From Pseudomonas silvicola (GTDB lineage Bacteria; Pseudomonadota; Gammaproteobacteria; Pseudomonadales; Pseudomonadaceae): a stretch of 64,000 bases of DNA. Both the position numbers and the translations under genes were made by a program. Position 1 is the first letter of the stretch. Each line of letters begins with the position of its first letter. The DNA is taken from NCBI RefSeq assembly GCF_026651855.1, contig NZ_CP093280.1:2892001-2956000 (forward strand), written 5' to 3'. The notes under the pieces were generated by a model that did no database searches, was not told where the DNA came from, and saw only the letters and a program-made list of their open reading frames with translations. Below, piece by piece: positions 1-10,633 of the stretch.

Positions 1-338
1 CATTCGTGCACGCCGGTCCACCCGGCCTTGCCGTCGGAAAACTGCTTCCGGGTGTCGTTGTCCAGGTACTGGTAGCCCGGCAGCAGCCCGGTCCAGCTGC
101 CCAGGCCGGGGTACAGGCTCAGGTAGCCGAGGGCGAAGACGATGGTGCCCACGAACAGCAGGAACCACCATTTGGGCAGCGGGTTGTCGTATTCCTCGAT
201 GCCATCGAAGGAGTGGCCCACCGTTTCCTCGGTGGCCTCGCTGCGCTGGCCGCGGCGGGTCGAGAACAGCAGCCAGGTCAGGGCCACGATAGTGCCCAGG
301 GTCAGGACGGTTACGTACAGGCTCCAAAACGTTGTCAT
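1..338 (-). CDS. ccoP: Cytochrome c oxidase cbb3-type subunit III (CcoP), partial
   Basis: This is the N-terminal 112 or so residues of the diheme subunit of cbb3 oxidase; the rest lies beyond the left edge. In the family, CcoP passes electrons from soluble cytochrome c to CcoO and then to CcoN in the inner membrane. Visible here are a short N-terminal membrane helix ([20 protein letters not shown]), then a charged linker and a second hydrophobic stretch around [20 protein letters not shown]. The heme-binding CxxCH motifs fall outside the window. The ATG overlaps the ccoQ stop in an ATGA, so it is translationally coupled as the last gene of ccoNOQP. The assignment rests on operon position plus the N-terminal sequence. 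Confidence 0.93.
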   Translation of the reverse strand, partial: MTTFWSLYVTVLTLGTIVALTWLLFSTRRGQRSEATEETVGHSFDGIEEYDNPLPKWWFLLFVGTIVFALGYLSLYPGLGSWTGLLPGYQYLDNDTRKQFSDGKAGWTGVHE

Positions 339-538
339 TGCTTGTCACTCCTGGACGCGCGCGCTTGCGCCTGGGCTTGTTCTACCTTGGCGATGGCGTC
401 GGGGTCGTCGGCGAACGGCAGCAAGGTGGCTTCGTCGAAGTCCTTCTTGCGCCGGCTGCTGAACACCCACAACGCCAGGCCGATGAAGGCCACCATCACC
501 ACGACGGTGCCCAGGCCTCGGATGGTTCCGATATCCAT
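335..538 (-). CDS. ccoQ: Cbb3-type oxidase small subunit CcoQ
   Basis: A 67-residue single-helix membrane protein in the usual CcoQ position between ccoO and ccoP. In the family it stabilises the assembled cbb3 complex. One membrane helix (about residues 8-26, [18 protein letters not shown]) is followed by a basic cluster and an acidic tail containing [12 protein letters not shown], a typical Pseudomonas CcoQ segment. I chose the ATG giving MDIG. A GTG three codons upstream (ending at 547) overlaps the ccoO stop as GTGA and could be the real, coupled start. The stop overlaps the ccoP ATG. Confidence 0.9.
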   Translation of the reverse strand: MDIGTIRGLGTVVVMVAFIGLALWVFSSRRKKDFDEATLLPFADDPDAIAKVEQAQAQARASRSDKQ

Positions 539-543
539 GTGCG

Positions 544-1152
544 TCACCGTTTGCTTTTGATGAGGGTGCCAAGGCCTTGCAGGTAGGCCACCAGTGCGTC
601 CATTTCGGTCTTGCCCTTGACGGCCGCTTCGGCGCCGGCGATATCGGCGTCGGTATAGGGCACGCCCAGCTCGCGCATCACTTGCATCTTGCGCGCTGTC
701 AGCTTGCCGTCCAGGCGGTTTTCCACCAGGAACGGGTAGGCCGGCATCACCGACTCGGGCACCACGTTGCGCGGGTTGTACAGGTGCGCGCGGTGCCAGT
801 CATCGGAGTAGCGGCCACCCACCCGGGCCAGGTCCGGGCCTGTGCGTTTGGAACCCCACAGGAAGGGGTGGTCCCATACGCTTTCACCGGCCACCGAGTA
901 GTGGCCGTAGCGCTCGGTCTCGGCGCGGAACGGGCGGATCATCTGCGAATGGCAGCCTACGCAGCCGTTGGCGATGAACACGTCGCGGCCTTCCAGCTCC
1001 AGGGCCGGGCGTGGCTTCATGCCTTCGATGGGCTTGTTGGTCACGTCCTGGAAAAACAGCGGGACGATCTGGGTCAGGCCGCCGATGCTCACGGCAATGA
1101 CCATGAAGAAGGCCAGCAGGCCGATGTTCTTCTCCAGCGTTTCATGTTTCAT
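544..1152 (-). CDS. ccoO: Cytochrome c oxidase cbb3-type subunit II (CcoO)
   Basis: A 202-residue monoheme subunit of cbb3 oxidase. It has one N-terminal membrane anchor (about residues 10-30) followed by a periplasmic cytochrome c domain. The heme c motif CVGCH is present (in [14 protein letters not shown]) and the downstream Met region carries PYPFL and a C-terminal helix with DALVAYLQ, all as in the CcoO/FixO family. The stop of ccoN and the start of ccoO overlap by one base (TGATG on the coding strand), so the two are coupled. The length is the usual one for Pseudomonas CcoO. Confidence 0.96.
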   Translation of the reverse strand: MKHETLEKNIGLLAFFMVIAVSIGGLTQIVPLFFQDVTNKPIEGMKPRPALELEGRDVFIANGCVGCHSQMIRPFRAETERYGHYSVAGESVWDHPFLWGSKRTGPDLARVGGRYSDDWHRAHLYNPRNVVPESVMPAYPFLVENRLDGKLTARKMQVMRELGVPYTDADIAGAEAAVKGKTEMDALVAYLQGLGTLIKSKR

Positions 1153-2594
1153 CAGTGCGCCCCCACGACAGCGATGCGGGTGGCCGCCTCGGCTTCTTCA
1201 GGGGTGGCGGCACGCACGGTGCGCCACACGTTCCAGGCCATCAGCAACATGCCGCTGGCGAAGAACGAACCGCCCAGCGCGCGTACGATGTAGCCCGGTT
1301 TGCTGGCCTGCAGGGCCTCGACGAAGGAATAGGTGAGGGTGCCGTCATCATTGATGGCACGCCACATCAGGCCCTGGGTGATGCCGTTCACCCACATGGA
1401 GGCGATGTAGAGCACGGTGCCGATGGTGGCCAGCCAGAAATGCGCGTTGATCAGGCCGATGCTGTGCATCTGCGGGCGGCCGAACAGTTTCGGGATCATG
1501 TGGTACACGGCGCCGATGGAAATCATCGCCACCCAGCCCAGTGCCCCGGCGTGCACGTGGCCGATGGTCCAGTCGGTGTAGTGGGACAGCGAGTTCACCG
1601 TCTTGATGGCCATCATCGGGCCTTCGAACGTGGACATGCCATAGAAGGCCAGTGACACCACCAGGAAACGCAGGATCGGGTCGGTGCGCAATTTATGCCA
1701 GGCCCCCGACAGGGTCATCATGCCGTTGATCATGCCGCCCCAGCTGGGCGCCAGCAGGATGATCGACATCACCATGCCCAGCGATTGTGCCCAGTCGGGC
1801 AGGGCGGTGTAGTGCAGGTGGTGCGGGCCGGCCCAGATGTACAGGGTGATCAATGCCCAGAAGTGCACGATGGACAGTCGGTAGGAGTAGATCGGCCGCT
1901 CCGCCTGCTTGGGCACGAAGTAATACATCATGCCCAGGAAACCGGTGGTGAGGAAAAAGCCCACGGCGTTGTGGCCGTACCACCACTGGATCATCGCGTC
2001 CGTGGCGCCGGCGTAGGCCGAGTAGGATTTGAACAGGCTCACAGGCAGCGAGATGTGATTGACGATGTGCAGCATCGCGGTGACCAGGATGAACGCGCCG
2101 TAGAACCAGTTGCCCACGTAGATATGCTTGGTCTTGCGCTTGACGATGGTGCCGAAGAACGTGATGGCGTAGCACACCCAGACAATCGCCAGCAGGATGG
2201 CGATCGGCCATTCCAGCTCCGCGTATTCCTTGGTGGTGGTGTAACCCAGCGGCAGGGTGATGATGGCGCTGACGATGACAGCCTGCCAGCCCCAGAAGGT
2301 GAACGCCGCCAGGCCGTCCGAGATCAGCCGCGTCTGACAGGTCCGCTGTACCACGTAGTAGGACGTGCCGAACAGTGCGCAACCGCCGAAGGCGAAGATC
2401 ACCAGGTTGGTGTGCAAGGGTCGGAGGCGACCGAAGGTGGTCCAGGGCAGGTCGAAGTTCAGTTGCGGCCAGATGAGCTGCGAGGCGATGAACACCCCCA
2501 CGCCCATGCCGACAATTCCCCAGACCACCGTCATGATGGCGAACTGGCGCACCACCTTGTAGTTGTACGCAGTCGGAGCGAGTGCTGTGCTCAT
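1152..2594 (-). CDS. ccoN: Cytochrome c oxidase cbb3-type subunit I (CcoN)
   Basis: A 480-residue catalytic subunit of the high-affinity cbb3 terminal oxidase, which reduces O2 at a heme b3-CuB centre while pumping protons. About 12 membrane helices are visible, with the conserved histidine segments [12 protein letters not shown] (low-spin heme), [10 protein letters not shown] and [15 protein letters not shown] (CuB ligands) and [13 protein letters not shown] (heme ligands). First gene of ccoNOQP, with the start at the ATG giving [16 protein letters not shown] found no perfect TTGAT-N4-ATCAA (Anr/Fnr) box upstream. Pseudomonads often carry two cco operons, one constitutive and one Anr-induced; the lack of a clear box would fit the constitutive type, but that is inference. 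Confidence 0.97.
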   Translation of the reverse strand: MSTALAPTAYNYKVVRQFAIMTVVWGIVGMGVGVFIASQLIWPQLNFDLPWTTFGRLRPLHTNLVIFAFGGCALFGTSYYVVQRTCQTRLISDGLAAFTFWGWQAVIVSAIITLPLGYTTTKEYAELEWPIAILLAIVWVCYAITFFGTIVKRKTKHIYVGNWFYGAFILVTAMLHIVNHISLPVSLFKSYSAYAGATDAMIQWWYGHNAVGFFLTTGFLGMMYYFVPKQAERPIYSYRLSIVHFWALITLYIWAGPHHLHYTALPDWAQSLGMVMSIILLAPSWGGMINGMMTLSGAWHKLRTDPILRFLVVSLAFYGMSTFEGPMMAIKTVNSLSHYTDWTIGHVHAGALGWVAMISIGAVYHMIPKLFGRPQMHSIGLINAHFWLATIGTVLYIASMWVNGITQGLMWRAINDDGTLTYSFVEALQASKPGYIVRALGGSFFASGMLLMAWNVWRTVRAATPEEAEAATRIAVVGAH

Positions 2595-2921
2595 TGCTGG
2601 TTGTCCACGGTTCAGGTGTTGTTATTAGGGTTGTAAACCGGCGGCAGTATGGAGAATGCGTGGGGGCGATGCAATAGTTGCTAGCAATCATGGCTAGCAA
2701 TTATTGCGAGCGCTCCGAGGTCCACCTGGCGGGCCCTCCAGCGAACCGGGAGCCTTGCCGGAGTCGACGGCGCCGGTGTTTCCCAACATGCGGAAACACA
2801 TTCGCCGAGCCCACTTTTTCATCCGTTTGAGCTTAGTCGCTGGCGGGCGAGTTGTCCCTTGGCCCACAAGGCGCTGGCCACTCGTTATGATGGCGGATGA
2901 TTCTTTTTGAGTGGGCAAAGC
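2595..2921. other. Divergent intergenic region between ccoN and the hydrolase
   Basis: About 327 bases without a convincing gene. The part nearest ccoN holds a perfect palindrome TTGCTAGCAA (2678-2687) and a second copy of its right part, GCTAGCAAT, 13 bases further on (2693-2701). The pair is framed by GCAATA (2671-2676) and TATTGC (2702-2707). The rest contains only weak promoter-like sequence. Both flanking genes read away from this region, so it must carry both promoters. Confidence 0.6.
2671..2707. promoter_or_regulatory. Repeated GCTAGCAAT motifs upstream of ccoN, possible operator
   Basis: A 10-bp perfect palindrome TTGCTAGCAA lies next to a second GCTAGCAAT in direct orientation at 13-bp spacing, enclosed by the inverted hexamers GCAATA and TATTGC. 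It lies about 85-110 bases upstream of the ccoN start codon, a plausible regulator site. It does not match the Anr/Fnr consensus. The binding protein is unknown to me. Confidence 0.35.
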
Positions 2922-3659
2922 ATGAAACACGCACATCGTTGCCACATTGACGCAGATCAGCTGGCCGCACTGGCGCAGGACCAGGGCTGGCTATGGACGC
3001 CGCCGCGGGGCCAGGCCGTGGCCTGCCTGATTCTGGCTCATGGTGCCGGGGCACCCATGGACAGCGGCTTCATGAACCTGATGGCCGGTAAGCTGGCCGC
3101 CCGTGGGGTAGGGGTGGTGCGTTTCGAATTCCCCTACATGGCCCAGCGCCGAATCGATGGCAGCAAGCGGCCGCCCAACCCCAAACCCAAACTGCTGGAG
3201 TGCTGGCGCCAGGTGTATGAGCAGGTTGAACCCCTGGTGCAGGGCACCCTGGCGATTGGCGGCAAGTCCATGGGCGGGCGCATGGCCAGCCTGTTGGCCG
3301 ATGAACTGGGCGCCAGCGCGTTGGTGTGCCTGGGGTACCCGTTCTATGCCGCCGGCAAGCCGGAGAAACCACGTACCGAGCACTTGGCGGACTTGCGCAC
3401 GCCGACGCTGATTGTCCAGGGCGAGCGGGACGCCCTGGGCAATCGGTTGGCGGTCGAGGGGTATGCATTATCCCGGCACATCGAATTGTGCTGGCTGGTG
3501 GCGGGAGACCATGACCTGAAGCCGTTGAAGGCCTCAGGGTTCAGCCATGAGCAGCACCTGGAGGCGGCGGCGGAGGCGGTGGCGGGGTTTCTGCAGTCCG
3601 ACGTCAGCAGCGGGCCTGGCGGCGCGCACGGCGTACCGGCTGCACCGCGGCGCCTGTGA
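2922..3659 (+). CDS. Alpha/beta hydrolase, Tex30/KANL3-like
   Basis: A 245-residue cytoplasmic alpha/beta-fold protein. The nucleophile elbow GGKSMGG places Ser116 as the likely nucleophile; an Asp in VQGERDALGN and a His in AGDHDLKP complete a plausible triad. The early segment LILAHGAGAPMDSGFM is the oxyanion loop typical of the Tex30/KANL3 (dienelactone-hydrolase-like) family. The substrate is unknown for the family in bacteria. I chose the ATG giving MKHAHRCH; an in-frame TTG 15 bases upstream is less likely. It is convergent with the downstream aer gene. The C-terminal tail after LQSD is Gly/Ala/Pro-rich and looks dispensable. Confidence 0.88.
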   Translation: MKHAHRCHIDADQLAALAQDQGWLWTPPRGQAVACLILAHGAGAPMDSGFMNLMAGKLAARGVGVVRFEFPYMAQRRIDGSKRPPNPKPKLLECWRQVYEQVEPLVQGTLAIGGKSMGGRMASLLADELGASALVCLGYPFYAAGKPEKPRTEHLADLRTPTLIVQGERDALGNRLAVEGYALSRHIELCWLVAGDHDLKPLKASGFSHEQHLEAAAEAVAGFLQSDVSSGPGGAHGVPAAPRRL

Positions 3660-3663
3660 CGCG

Positions 3664-3698
3664 GTCGGGTCCGCCGCCATGCGGCGGCGGTGACCCGG
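3664..3698. terminator. GC-rich hairpin between convergent genes
   Basis: A strong inverted repeat (arms built on CGGGTC / GACCCG and CGCCGC / GCGGCG) lies between the stops of the hydrolase and aer. There is no T-run, so it may only weakly terminate or protect both transcripts' 3' ends. Confidence 0.35.
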
Positions 3699-3707
3699 CA
3701 GCGTGGG

Positions 3708-5273
3708 TCAGCGGTTGAAGCGCTCCACCAGCGAATACTGGCTGTGGGCAGTGCGCGTCAGTTCCTCGCTCAGCAGCGCCGAGCTCTGCGCTTGCTCGCT
3801 GGTCTGGTCGGCCAGGTTGGCGATGGTGCTGATGTTGCGGCTGATCTCTTCGGCCACGGCGGTCTGCTCTTCGGTGGCGGCGGCGATCTGGGTGGTCATG
3901 TCGGTGATGTTGGCCACCGCTTCGCTGATGCCCACCAGTGCCTGGTCGGCTTCCAGGACCCGCGCCACGCCTTCCTCGGCCTGGCGGTGGCCGGCGTCCA
4001 TGGTTTGCACGGCGTTGCTGGCGGTCTGTTGCAGCTTGGCGATCAGGGCGTGGATCTGCCCGGTGGATTCGCTGGTGCGCTGGGCCAGTTGCCGCACTTC
4101 ATCGGCTACCACGGCGAAACCACGGCCCATCTCGCCGGCGCGAGCGGCCTCGATGGCGGCGTTCAGCGCCAGCAGGTTGGTCTGGTCGGCAATGCCTTTG
4201 ATCACGTCGACCACACCGCCGATTTCATCGCTGTCCTTGGCCAGTTGGGTCACCGTCTGGCCGGTTTCGCCCACCACCACCGACAGGCGCTGGATGGCTT
4301 CGCGGGTTTCCCCCGCGATGCTGCGGCCCTGGCTGGTCAACAGATTGGCCTGTTGGGTGGCGTCGGCGGTCCGTTGAACGTGGCTGGCCACTTCCTGGGT
4401 AGTCGCGGCCATCTGGTTGACAGCGGTGGCCACCTGTTCGGTTTCCACGCGCTGACGCTCCAGGCCTTCGGAGCTCTTGTGGGCCAGGCTATCGGACTGG
4501 GTAGCCTGGTCGTTGAGGTGCTCGGCAGTGTCCTGCAGGCGGGTCAGGCAGGTTTTCAGGCGCGCGTCCTGGCTCAGAATGGACATTTCCAGGCGGGCCT
4601 GGGCGCCGCGGCTGTCGGTGTACATCTGCGCGATCAATGGGTCGGACGTGGTCTGTTCTGCCAGGCGCAGCAGGCGCTTGATGCCACGTTGTTGCCAGCT
4701 CAGGCCCACCAGGCCCAGCGGTACCGAGAGCACCGCGGCCACGGCGAAGCCCCAGGAGGTGCCCAGCCAGCTGCCAATGCCGAAGCCGACCTGGCTGACC
4801 AGGATGAACGGCAGCCAGTCCTGGACCACGGGCAGCCACTGGTCACGACGCGGCACGGCGGGTTTGCCCTGGTTCAGGCGCTCGTAAAGGCTTTGGGCCC
4901 GGCGGATCATTTCGGCGGTGGGCTTGACCCGCACCGACTCGTAGCCCACGACCTGGTTGTTCTCGAAAATAGGCGTGACGTAAGCGTTCACCCAGTAGAA
5001 GTCGCCATTCTTGCAACGGTTCTTGACGATACCCATCCACGGTTGACCTTGGCGTAGGGTAGCCCACATGTGCTCGAACACGGCCTGCGGCACATCGGGG
5101 TGGCGCACCGTGTTGTGGGGTGCACGAATCAACTCCTCACGGGAAAACCCACTGATATCGACGAAAGCATCGTTGCAATAGGTGATCACGCCTTTGGCGT
5201 CGGTGGTGGAGATCAGGCGCTGTTGGGCTGGGAAGGTCCGTTCGCGCTGGGTGACTGGCTGGTTGTTACGCAT
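3708..5273 (-). CDS. aer: Aer-type PAS-containing methyl-accepting chemotaxis receptor
   Basis: A 521-residue energy-taxis receptor. An N-terminal PAS domain (about residues 10-120; [40 protein letters not shown]) has the features of Aer-type FAD-binding PAS domains. A hydrophobic hairpin (about 150-190) anchors it in the membrane without a large periplasmic loop. The C-terminal half is a coiled-coil signalling domain containing the hairpin tip [20 protein letters not shown]. In the family it senses redox state or electron-transport flux and signals to CheA. The frame runs 60 codons further upstream, but the ATG giving MRNNQPVTQ matches the usual Aer length and the start of the PAS domain. 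It is a neighbour of acnA and of the cbb3 oxidase, both tied to respiratory metabolism. Confidence 0.93.
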   Translation of the reverse strand: MRNNQPVTQRERTFPAQQRLISTTDAKGVITYCNDAFVDISGFSREELIRAPHNTVRHPDVPQAVFEHMWATLRQGQPWMGIVKNRCKNGDFYWVNAYVTPIFENNQVVGYESVRVKPTAEMIRRAQSLYERLNQGKPAVPRRDQWLPVVQDWLPFILVSQVGFGIGSWLGTSWGFAVAAVLSVPLGLVGLSWQQRGIKRLLRLAEQTTSDPLIAQMYTDSRGAQARLEMSILSQDARLKTCLTRLQDTAEHLNDQATQSDSLAHKSSEGLERQRVETEQVATAVNQMAATTQEVASHVQRTADATQQANLLTSQGRSIAGETREAIQRLSVVVGETGQTVTQLAKDSDEIGGVVDVIKGIADQTNLLALNAAIEAARAGEMGRGFAVVADEVRQLAQRTSESTGQIHALIAKLQQTASNAVQTMDAGHRQAEEGVARVLEADQALVGISEAVANITDMTTQIAAATEEQTAVAEEISRNISTIANLADQTSEQAQSSALLSEELTRTAHSQYSLVERFNR

Positions 5274-5475
5274 GGCAAGTGGATTCCGCAAGGCTTTCAC
5301 AGGTTGTCGGCCGTTCGGAGGTGAAATTGAATCTATATTTTTTTGCGGGTGGCGATGAGCGGGAGGGGAAGTGCCTGGCTTGAGGGATCGCTGGGCCTGG
5401 TAGGGCATGGCGTTGGGTGTTCGGCGGTCTTGAGCCCCGCCATGCACCTGCAAGCCACACCCCTGACCAGGGCTG

Positions 5476-8217
5476 TTACCCAGCGATCAACTGCCGCAAC
5501 ACATAATGCAGGATCCCTCCGGCCTTGAAGTACTCCACCTCATTGAGCGTGTCGATGCGGCATAGCACCGTGACTTTCTCGGTTTCACCACCTTCGCGGG
5601 TGATACGCAATTCAAGGTCCATGCGCGGTTTCAATGGCAGCCCTTCGAGCCCGGTGATATCCAGCGTTTCGCGGCCCGTCAGGCCCAGGGACTTGCGGCT
5701 CTGGCCATTCTTGAACTGCAGGGGCAATACGCCCATGCCCACCAGGTTGGAGCGGTGAATACGTTCGAAGCTTTCAGCGATCACCGCTTTCACCCCCAGC
5801 AGGTTGGTGCCCTTGGCCGCCCAGTCGCGGCTGGAACCGGTGCCGTATTCCTGGCCGGCGATCACCACCAGCGGCGTACCGTCAGCCTGGTATTTCATGG
5901 CGGCGTCGTAGATGGCCAGCTTTTCATCGGTGGGAATGTACAGGGTGTTGCCGCCTTCTTCGCCGCCGAGCATTTCGTTGCGGATGCGGATGTTGGCGAA
6001 GGTACCGCGCATCATCACTTCATGGTTGCCCCGGCGTGAGCCATAGGAGTTGAAGTCCCTCGGTTGCACGCCTTTTTCCTGCAGGTAGCGGCCAGCAGGG
6101 CTGTTGGCCTTGATGTTGCCGGCGGGGGAGATGTGGTCGGTGGTCACCGAATCACCCAGCAGCGCCAGGATGCGCGCGCCGTGCACGTCGGTGATGTCCT
6201 TCAGCGGCGCGGTGATGTCGTCGAAGAAAGGTGGATGCTGGATGTAGGTGGAGTCGTCCTGCCACACATAGGTCGCGGCCTGGGGCACTTCGATGGCTTG
6301 CCATTGGGCGTCGCCCGCGAAGACCTCGGCGTATTCCTTGTGGAACATGGCGGTATCGACGCTGCGCACGGCCTCGGCGATTTCCTGCTGGCTGGGCCAG
6401 ATATGCCGCAGGTACACCGGTTGCCCGTCGCTGCCGGTGCCCAGGGGCTCGCGGCTGAGGTCAATGGTCACGCTGCCGGCCAGGGCATAGGCCACCACCA
6501 GGGGCGGGGACGCCAACCAGTTGGTTTTCACCAGCGGGTGCACGCGCCCTTCGAAGTTGCGGTTGCCAGACAATACCGAGGCCACGGTCAGGTCCGCCTG
6601 CTGGATGGCCTTTTCAATGGGTTCATCCAGCGGGCCGGAGTTGCCGATGCAGGTGGTACAGCCATAGCCCACCAGGTCGAAGCCCAGTTTGTCCAGGTAC
6701 GGGGTCAGGCCAGCGGCCTTGTAGTAGTCGGTCACCACCTTCGAACCAGGCGCCAATGACGTCTTGACCCACGGCTTGCAGCCGAGGCCCTTTTCGACTG
6801 CCTTTTTCGCTACCAGCCCGGCGGCCATCATCACGCTGGGGTTGGAGGTATTGGTGCAGGAAGTAATCGCCGCGATCACCACGGCACCGTCCTTGAGCCG
6901 GTGGTTCTGGCCTTGCCAGCTGTACTGCGCTTCACCCGCCTGGGCCGCATTGCCCACGGCCACGCCACCGCCACCTTCACTCTCCAGGCGGCCTTCCTCC
7001 TTGTTGGAGGGTTTCATCTGCAGGCCGACGAAATCCTGGAAGGCTTGCGGTACCTTGGCCAGGGGGACCCGGTCCTGTGGGCGTTTGGGGCCGGCGAGGC
7101 TGGCTTCCACTTCACCCATGTCCAGCGCCAGGCTGTCGGTGAATTGCGGTTCCTGGCCGGGCAGGCGCCAAAGGCCCTGGGCCTTGCAGTACGCCTCCAC
7201 CAGTTTCACCGTGGCGGCCGGGCGCCCGGACAGGCGCAGGTAGTCCAGGGTCACGTCGTCTACCGGGAAAAAACCGCAGGTGGCGCCGTATTCGGGGGCC
7301 ATGTTGGCGATGGTGGCGCGGTCGGCCAACGGCAGGTCAGCCAGCCCGTCGCCATGGAATTCGACGAATTTGCCCACCACGCCTTTCTTGCGCAGCATCT
7401 GGGTGACGGTCAGCACCAGGTCAGTGGCGGTGATGCCTTCGCGCAGCTTGCCGGTGAGCTTGAAGCCGATGACCTCCGGAATCAGCATCGACACCGGCTG
7501 GCCGAGCATGGCCGCCTCCGCCTCGATGCCCCCCACGCCCCAGCCCAGCACGCCCAGGCCGTTGATCATGGTGGTATGCGAATCGGTGCCTACCAGGGTG
7601 TCGGGGAAGGCATAAGTGCGGCCGTCTTCTTCCTTGGTCCACACGGTACGGCCCAGATACTCCAGGTTCACCTGGTGGCAGATGCCGGTGCCGGGTGGCA
7701 CCACGCTGAAGTTGTCGAACGCGTTCTGGCCCCAGCGCAGGAAGGCATAGCGCTCGCCGTTGCGCTGCATTTCGATATCGACGTTTTCGCCGAAGGCCTG
7801 GTCGGTGCCGTATTTGTCGACCATTACCGAGTGGTCGATCACCAGGTCCACGGGTGACAGTGGGTTGATGCGCTGCGGGTCGCTGCCGGCCTTGGCCACG
7901 GCAGCACGCATGGCCGCCAGGTCGACCACGGCGGGTACCCCGGTGAAGTCCTGCATCAACACGCGGGCTGGGCGATACTGGATCTCCCGGTCGCTGCGTT
8001 TGTCGCGCAGCCAGCCGGCCAGTGCCTTGAGGTCGTCACCGGTGACAGTGGTGCCGTCTTCCCAGCGCAGCAGGTTTTCCAGCAACACTTTCAACGACAT
8101 GGGCAAGGCATGCAGGTCGCCCAGGCTCTTGGCGGCTTCGGGCAGGCTGAAATAGTGGTACTCAAGGTCATCGATCTGCAGCGCCTTGAGGGTCTTCAGG
8201 CTATCAAGCGAGGGCAT
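5476..8217 (-). CDS. acnA: Aconitate hydratase A (AcnA)
   Basis: A 913-residue [4Fe-4S] aconitase of the AcnA/IRP1 type that interconverts citrate and isocitrate via cis-aconitate. Iron-sulfur ligands are visible in [11 protein letters not shown] and in [12 protein letters not shown]; substrate-binding motifs include [27 protein letters not shown] and [13 protein letters not shown] in the C-terminal swivel domain. The length matches Pseudomonas AcnA. I chose the ATG giving [10 protein letters not shown], since the upstream frame lacks similarity. AcnA enzymes are usually the more oxidation-resistant, stress-associated aconitase. A second, unrelated-type aconitase (AcnB) lies 11 kb away. Confidence 0.97.
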   Translation of the reverse strand: MPSLDSLKTLKALQIDDLEYHYFSLPEAAKSLGDLHALPMSLKVLLENLLRWEDGTTVTGDDLKALAGWLRDKRSDREIQYRPARVLMQDFTGVPAVVDLAAMRAAVAKAGSDPQRINPLSPVDLVIDHSVMVDKYGTDQAFGENVDIEMQRNGERYAFLRWGQNAFDNFSVVPPGTGICHQVNLEYLGRTVWTKEEDGRTYAFPDTLVGTDSHTTMINGLGVLGWGVGGIEAEAAMLGQPVSMLIPEVIGFKLTGKLREGITATDLVLTVTQMLRKKGVVGKFVEFHGDGLADLPLADRATIANMAPEYGATCGFFPVDDVTLDYLRLSGRPAATVKLVEAYCKAQGLWRLPGQEPQFTDSLALDMGEVEASLAGPKRPQDRVPLAKVPQAFQDFVGLQMKPSNKEEGRLESEGGGGVAVGNAAQAGEAQYSWQGQNHRLKDGAVVIAAITSCTNTSNPSVMMAAGLVAKKAVEKGLGCKPWVKTSLAPGSKVVTDYYKAAGLTPYLDKLGFDLVGYGCTTCIGNSGPLDEPIEKAIQQADLTVASVLSGNRNFEGRVHPLVKTNWLASPPLVVAYALAGSVTIDLSREPLGTGSDGQPVYLRHIWPSQQEIAEAVRSVDTAMFHKEYAEVFAGDAQWQAIEVPQAATYVWQDDSTYIQHPPFFDDITAPLKDITDVHGARILALLGDSVTTDHISPAGNIKANSPAGRYLQEKGVQPRDFNSYGSRRGNHEVMMRGTFANIRIRNEMLGGEEGGNTLYIPTDEKLAIYDAAMKYQADGTPLVVIAGQEYGTGSSRDWAAKGTNLLGVKAVIAESFERIHRSNLVGMGVLPLQFKNGQSRKSLGLTGRETLDITGLEGLPLKPRMDLELRITREGGETEKVTVLCRIDTLNEVEYFKAGGILHYVLRQLIAG

Positions 8218-8455
8218 GAAATCACTCCTTGGCAGGTGCCGCGCAAGCCGCTTGGCGCAGCTCACGCCGCCTCTGTGAATGTCCGCACGGTCACGGACCT
8301 GGGCAAAAAGCATAGCTAACTATCAATACACTGGACTGCCACAGCGTGTCGCTGGTTCCGAACTTCCTTTATCATGCGCTGTTTTGCGCGGCACGCCAGT
8401 GGCATGCCCGCCATGGCGGTGGCCCAGTGTCGGGCGGCCGTTCCAGGAGTGCTGA

Positions 8456-9538
8456 ATGAATACCCTGTTTATGCATTGTCGCCCGGGCTTCGAAAACGAA
8501 GTCTGTGCTGAAATTTCCGAGCTCGCCGCCTACCTCGACGTGCCCGGTTACGCCAAGGCCAAGCCTGCCAGCGCCTGCGCCGAGTTCATCTGCCATGAAC
8601 CCGACGCCCTGGCGCGGCTGATGGACGAGGTGAACTTCAGTGACCTGATCTTCCTGCGCCAGTGGGCGCGGGGCTCCTTCGTGGAGTTGCCCGAAACCGA
8701 CCGTATCAGCGTGCTGCTGGACGCCCTGGGTGCTTATCCGACCTGCGGCAGCCTGTGGCTGGAAGTGCTGGACACCAATGACGGCAAGGAACTGTCGACC
8801 TTCTGTCGCAAATTCGAAGGACCACTGCGCAAGGCGCTGCTCAAGGCCGGCAAGCTGGTGGATGACGCGGCGCTGCCACGACTGTTGCTGACCTTCAAGA
8901 GTGGCCGGGAAGTATTCCTGGGCCTGGCCGACGCCGACAACTCGGCGATGTGGCCCATGGGCATCCCGCGCCTGAAATTCCCCCGCGAAGCCCCCAGCCG
9001 CTCGACCTTGAAGCTGGAAGAGGCCTGGCACCACTTCATTCCGCGGGATGAGTGGGACGAGCGCCTGAACGGCGACATGACCGGTGTCGACCTGGGCGCC
9101 GCGCCGGGCGGCTGGACCTACCAGCTGGTACGCCGCGGCATGCTGGTGACCGCCATCGACAACGGCCCCATGGCCCAGAGCCTGATGGACACGGGGTTGG
9201 TCACCCACTTGATGGCCGATGGTTTCACCTACAAGCCGCGCCCGCCTGTGGATTGGATGGTCTGCGACATCGTCGAAAAGCCTGCGCGCAGCGCATTCCT
9301 GCTGGAAACCTGGTTGGGCGAAGGCCTGTGCCGTGAAGCGGTGGTGAACCTGAAACTGCCGATGAAACAGCGTTATGCCGAGGTGCGGCGCCTGCTGGAA
9401 CGCATCGCCGACGGTTTCAAGGCCCGTGGCATCGAGGTGGAGATCGGTTGCAAGCAGTTGTACCACGACCGCGAGGAAGTGACCTGCCACCTGCGCCGCC
9501 TGGCCACGCCCGCCAAGAAGCCTGCGCGCAAGGGGTGA
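8456..9538 (+). CDS. rlmM: 23S rRNA (cytidine2498-2'-O)-methyltransferase RlmM
   Basis: A 360-residue SAM-dependent 2'-O-methyltransferase of the RlmM (YgdE) family, which modifies C2498 in the peptidyl-transferase region of 23S rRNA. The N-terminal part is the THUMP-like domain ([20 protein letters not shown]), and the C-terminal Rossmann-type domain carries the SAM motif [16 protein letters not shown]. The K-D-K-E style residues of 2'-O-methyltransferases appear around [13 protein letters not shown] and [11 protein letters not shown]. The start ATG is preceded by AGGAGTGCTGA. It is divergent from acnA and followed 50 bases later by tusA in the same direction. Confidence 0.96.
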   Translation: MNTLFMHCRPGFENEVCAEISELAAYLDVPGYAKAKPASACAEFICHEPDALARLMDEVNFSDLIFLRQWARGSFVELPETDRISVLLDALGAYPTCGSLWLEVLDTNDGKELSTFCRKFEGPLRKALLKAGKLVDDAALPRLLLTFKSGREVFLGLADADNSAMWPMGIPRLKFPREAPSRSTLKLEEAWHHFIPRDEWDERLNGDMTGVDLGAAPGGWTYQLVRRGMLVTAIDNGPMAQSLMDTGLVTHLMADGFTYKPRPPVDWMVCDIVEKPARSAFLLETWLGEGLCREAVVNLKLPMKQRYAEVRRLLERIADGFKARGIEVEIGCKQLYHDREEVTCHLRRLATPAKKPARKG

Positions 9539-9588
9539 CCCGCGCGGGGGCTTTGGGCGACAATGCCCGTCAGATTCTGGAGTCTTTT

Positions 9589-9837
9589 ATGTCTGAAACT
9601 ACTGAAATGGCCGTGGACGGCGTGCTTGACGCCACCGGCCTGAATTGCCCTGAACCGGTGATGATGCTGCACCAGCACGTGCGCGACCTGCCGGCGGGGG
9701 GGCTGTTGAAAGTGATTGCTACCGACCCCTCGACCCAGCGCGATATTCCCAAGTTCTGCGTGTTTTTGGGTCATGAGCTGGTAGAGCAGCAGGAAAGCGC
9801 AGGGCACTACCTGTACTGGATTCGCAAGAAAGCCTGA
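9589..9837 (+). CDS. tusA: Sulfurtransferase TusA family protein
   Basis: An 82-residue SirA/TusA-fold protein. The signature [19 protein letters not shown] carries the catalytic Cys of the CPxP motif. In the family TusA accepts persulfide sulfur from IscS and relays it to TusBCD for 2-thiolation of the wobble uridine in tRNA. The frame is open upstream, but the ATG giving [10 protein letters not shown] is preceded by TGGAGTC and yields the normal length. It probably shares a transcript with rlmM; both act on RNA modification. Confidence 0.93.
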   Translation: MSETTEMAVDGVLDATGLNCPEPVMMLHQHVRDLPAGGLLKVIATDPSTQRDIPKFCVFLGHELVEQQESAGHYLYWIRKKA

Positions 9838-9862
9838 AGATCACCCGGTGGGGCTGTGAGCA

Positions 9863-10612
9863 TCACAGGCGGTAGAAATCCCGCGCATTGCCCCACAGCA
9901 CCATCTGCGCGCCATCTTCTCCCAGTTCATCGTTGATCATCGCCAGGTCATCGGCCCGAAACGGCCGCGGCGCGCGCGTGGACGGCAGGTCGGTACCAAA
10001 CATCAGCGCATGGGGGTTGGCCGCGTAGAGCGCCTGCAACGCCGGCCCTACCGGAAAATCCACGCGCCCGAACCCGCACGCCTTCACCCGCACCCCGCGC
10101 TCGGCCAGGCGCAGCAGCGTGGGCAAGCCATCGCGGCTCAGGCCCAGGTGGTCGATACTGACTTCCGGCAGGCGCAGCAAGCGCGCCTCCAGCGCGTGCA
10201 GGTCACGAGAGTCGACGTACAGCTCGGCATGCCACCCCAGCAGTTCATGCACGCGCTTGGCAAAGGGTTCCAGCTTGTCCAGTTGTTCGGAACCACCGCG
10301 CTTGAGGTTGAAGCGCAGCGCGCGCACGCCATGGCGGTCCAGGTGCTGCAACTCGTCATCGGTCACCGAGGCGGGTAGCTGGGTGACGCCGACGAAGCCG
10401 GGCCCCAGGCGAGCCAGGGCGTCGAGCAGGTAGCCCTGGTCGAACACCTGGAAGGACCCGGACACCACCGCGCCGCTGCTTACGCCCAGCGGCGTGGCCT
10501 GGGCCAGGTAATCATCCACCGTATAGGTGGGCGGCAAGTAGCCGTCATTGGCGACCAGCGGGAAACGCGGGTCGATGATGTGGCAGTGAGCGTCGAATAC
10601 CTGGCCGGTCAT
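9863..10612 (-). CDS. Amidohydrolase-2 family metal-dependent hydrolase
   Basis: A 249-residue TIM-barrel hydrolase. The N-terminal FDAHCHIIDPRF holds the HxH metal-binding pair; a later His is in SIDHLGLSRDG, and a C-terminal Asp is in LMFGTDLPSTRA, as in the amidohydrolase-2 (PF04909) family of decarboxylases and lactonases. The actual substrate cannot be told. It is convergent with tusA and downstream of a small acidic protein gene in the same orientation (21 bases between them), so the two may be co-transcribed. Confidence 0.88.
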   Translation of the reverse strand: MTGQVFDAHCHIIDPRFPLVANDGYLPPTYTVDDYLAQATPLGVSSGAVVSGSFQVFDQGYLLDALARLGPGFVGVTQLPASVTDDELQHLDRHGVRALRFNLKRGGSEQLDKLEPFAKRVHELLGWHAELYVDSRDLHALEARLLRLPEVSIDHLGLSRDGLPTLLRLAERGVRVKACGFGRVDFPVGPALQALYAANPHALMFGTDLPSTRAPRPFRADDLAMINDELGEDGAQMVLWGNARDFYRL

Positions 10613-10633
10613 GGGTGCGCTCCTGTTCAGGAA

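Noticed and set aside
2595-2921. Anr/Fnr box upstream of ccoN
   Set aside because: I looked for TTGAT-N4-ATCAA on both strands and found no good match.
3690-5057. Open frame opposite the aer gene
   Set aside because: Repetitive Gly/Leu/His-rich translation fully covered by the well-supported chemoreceptor.
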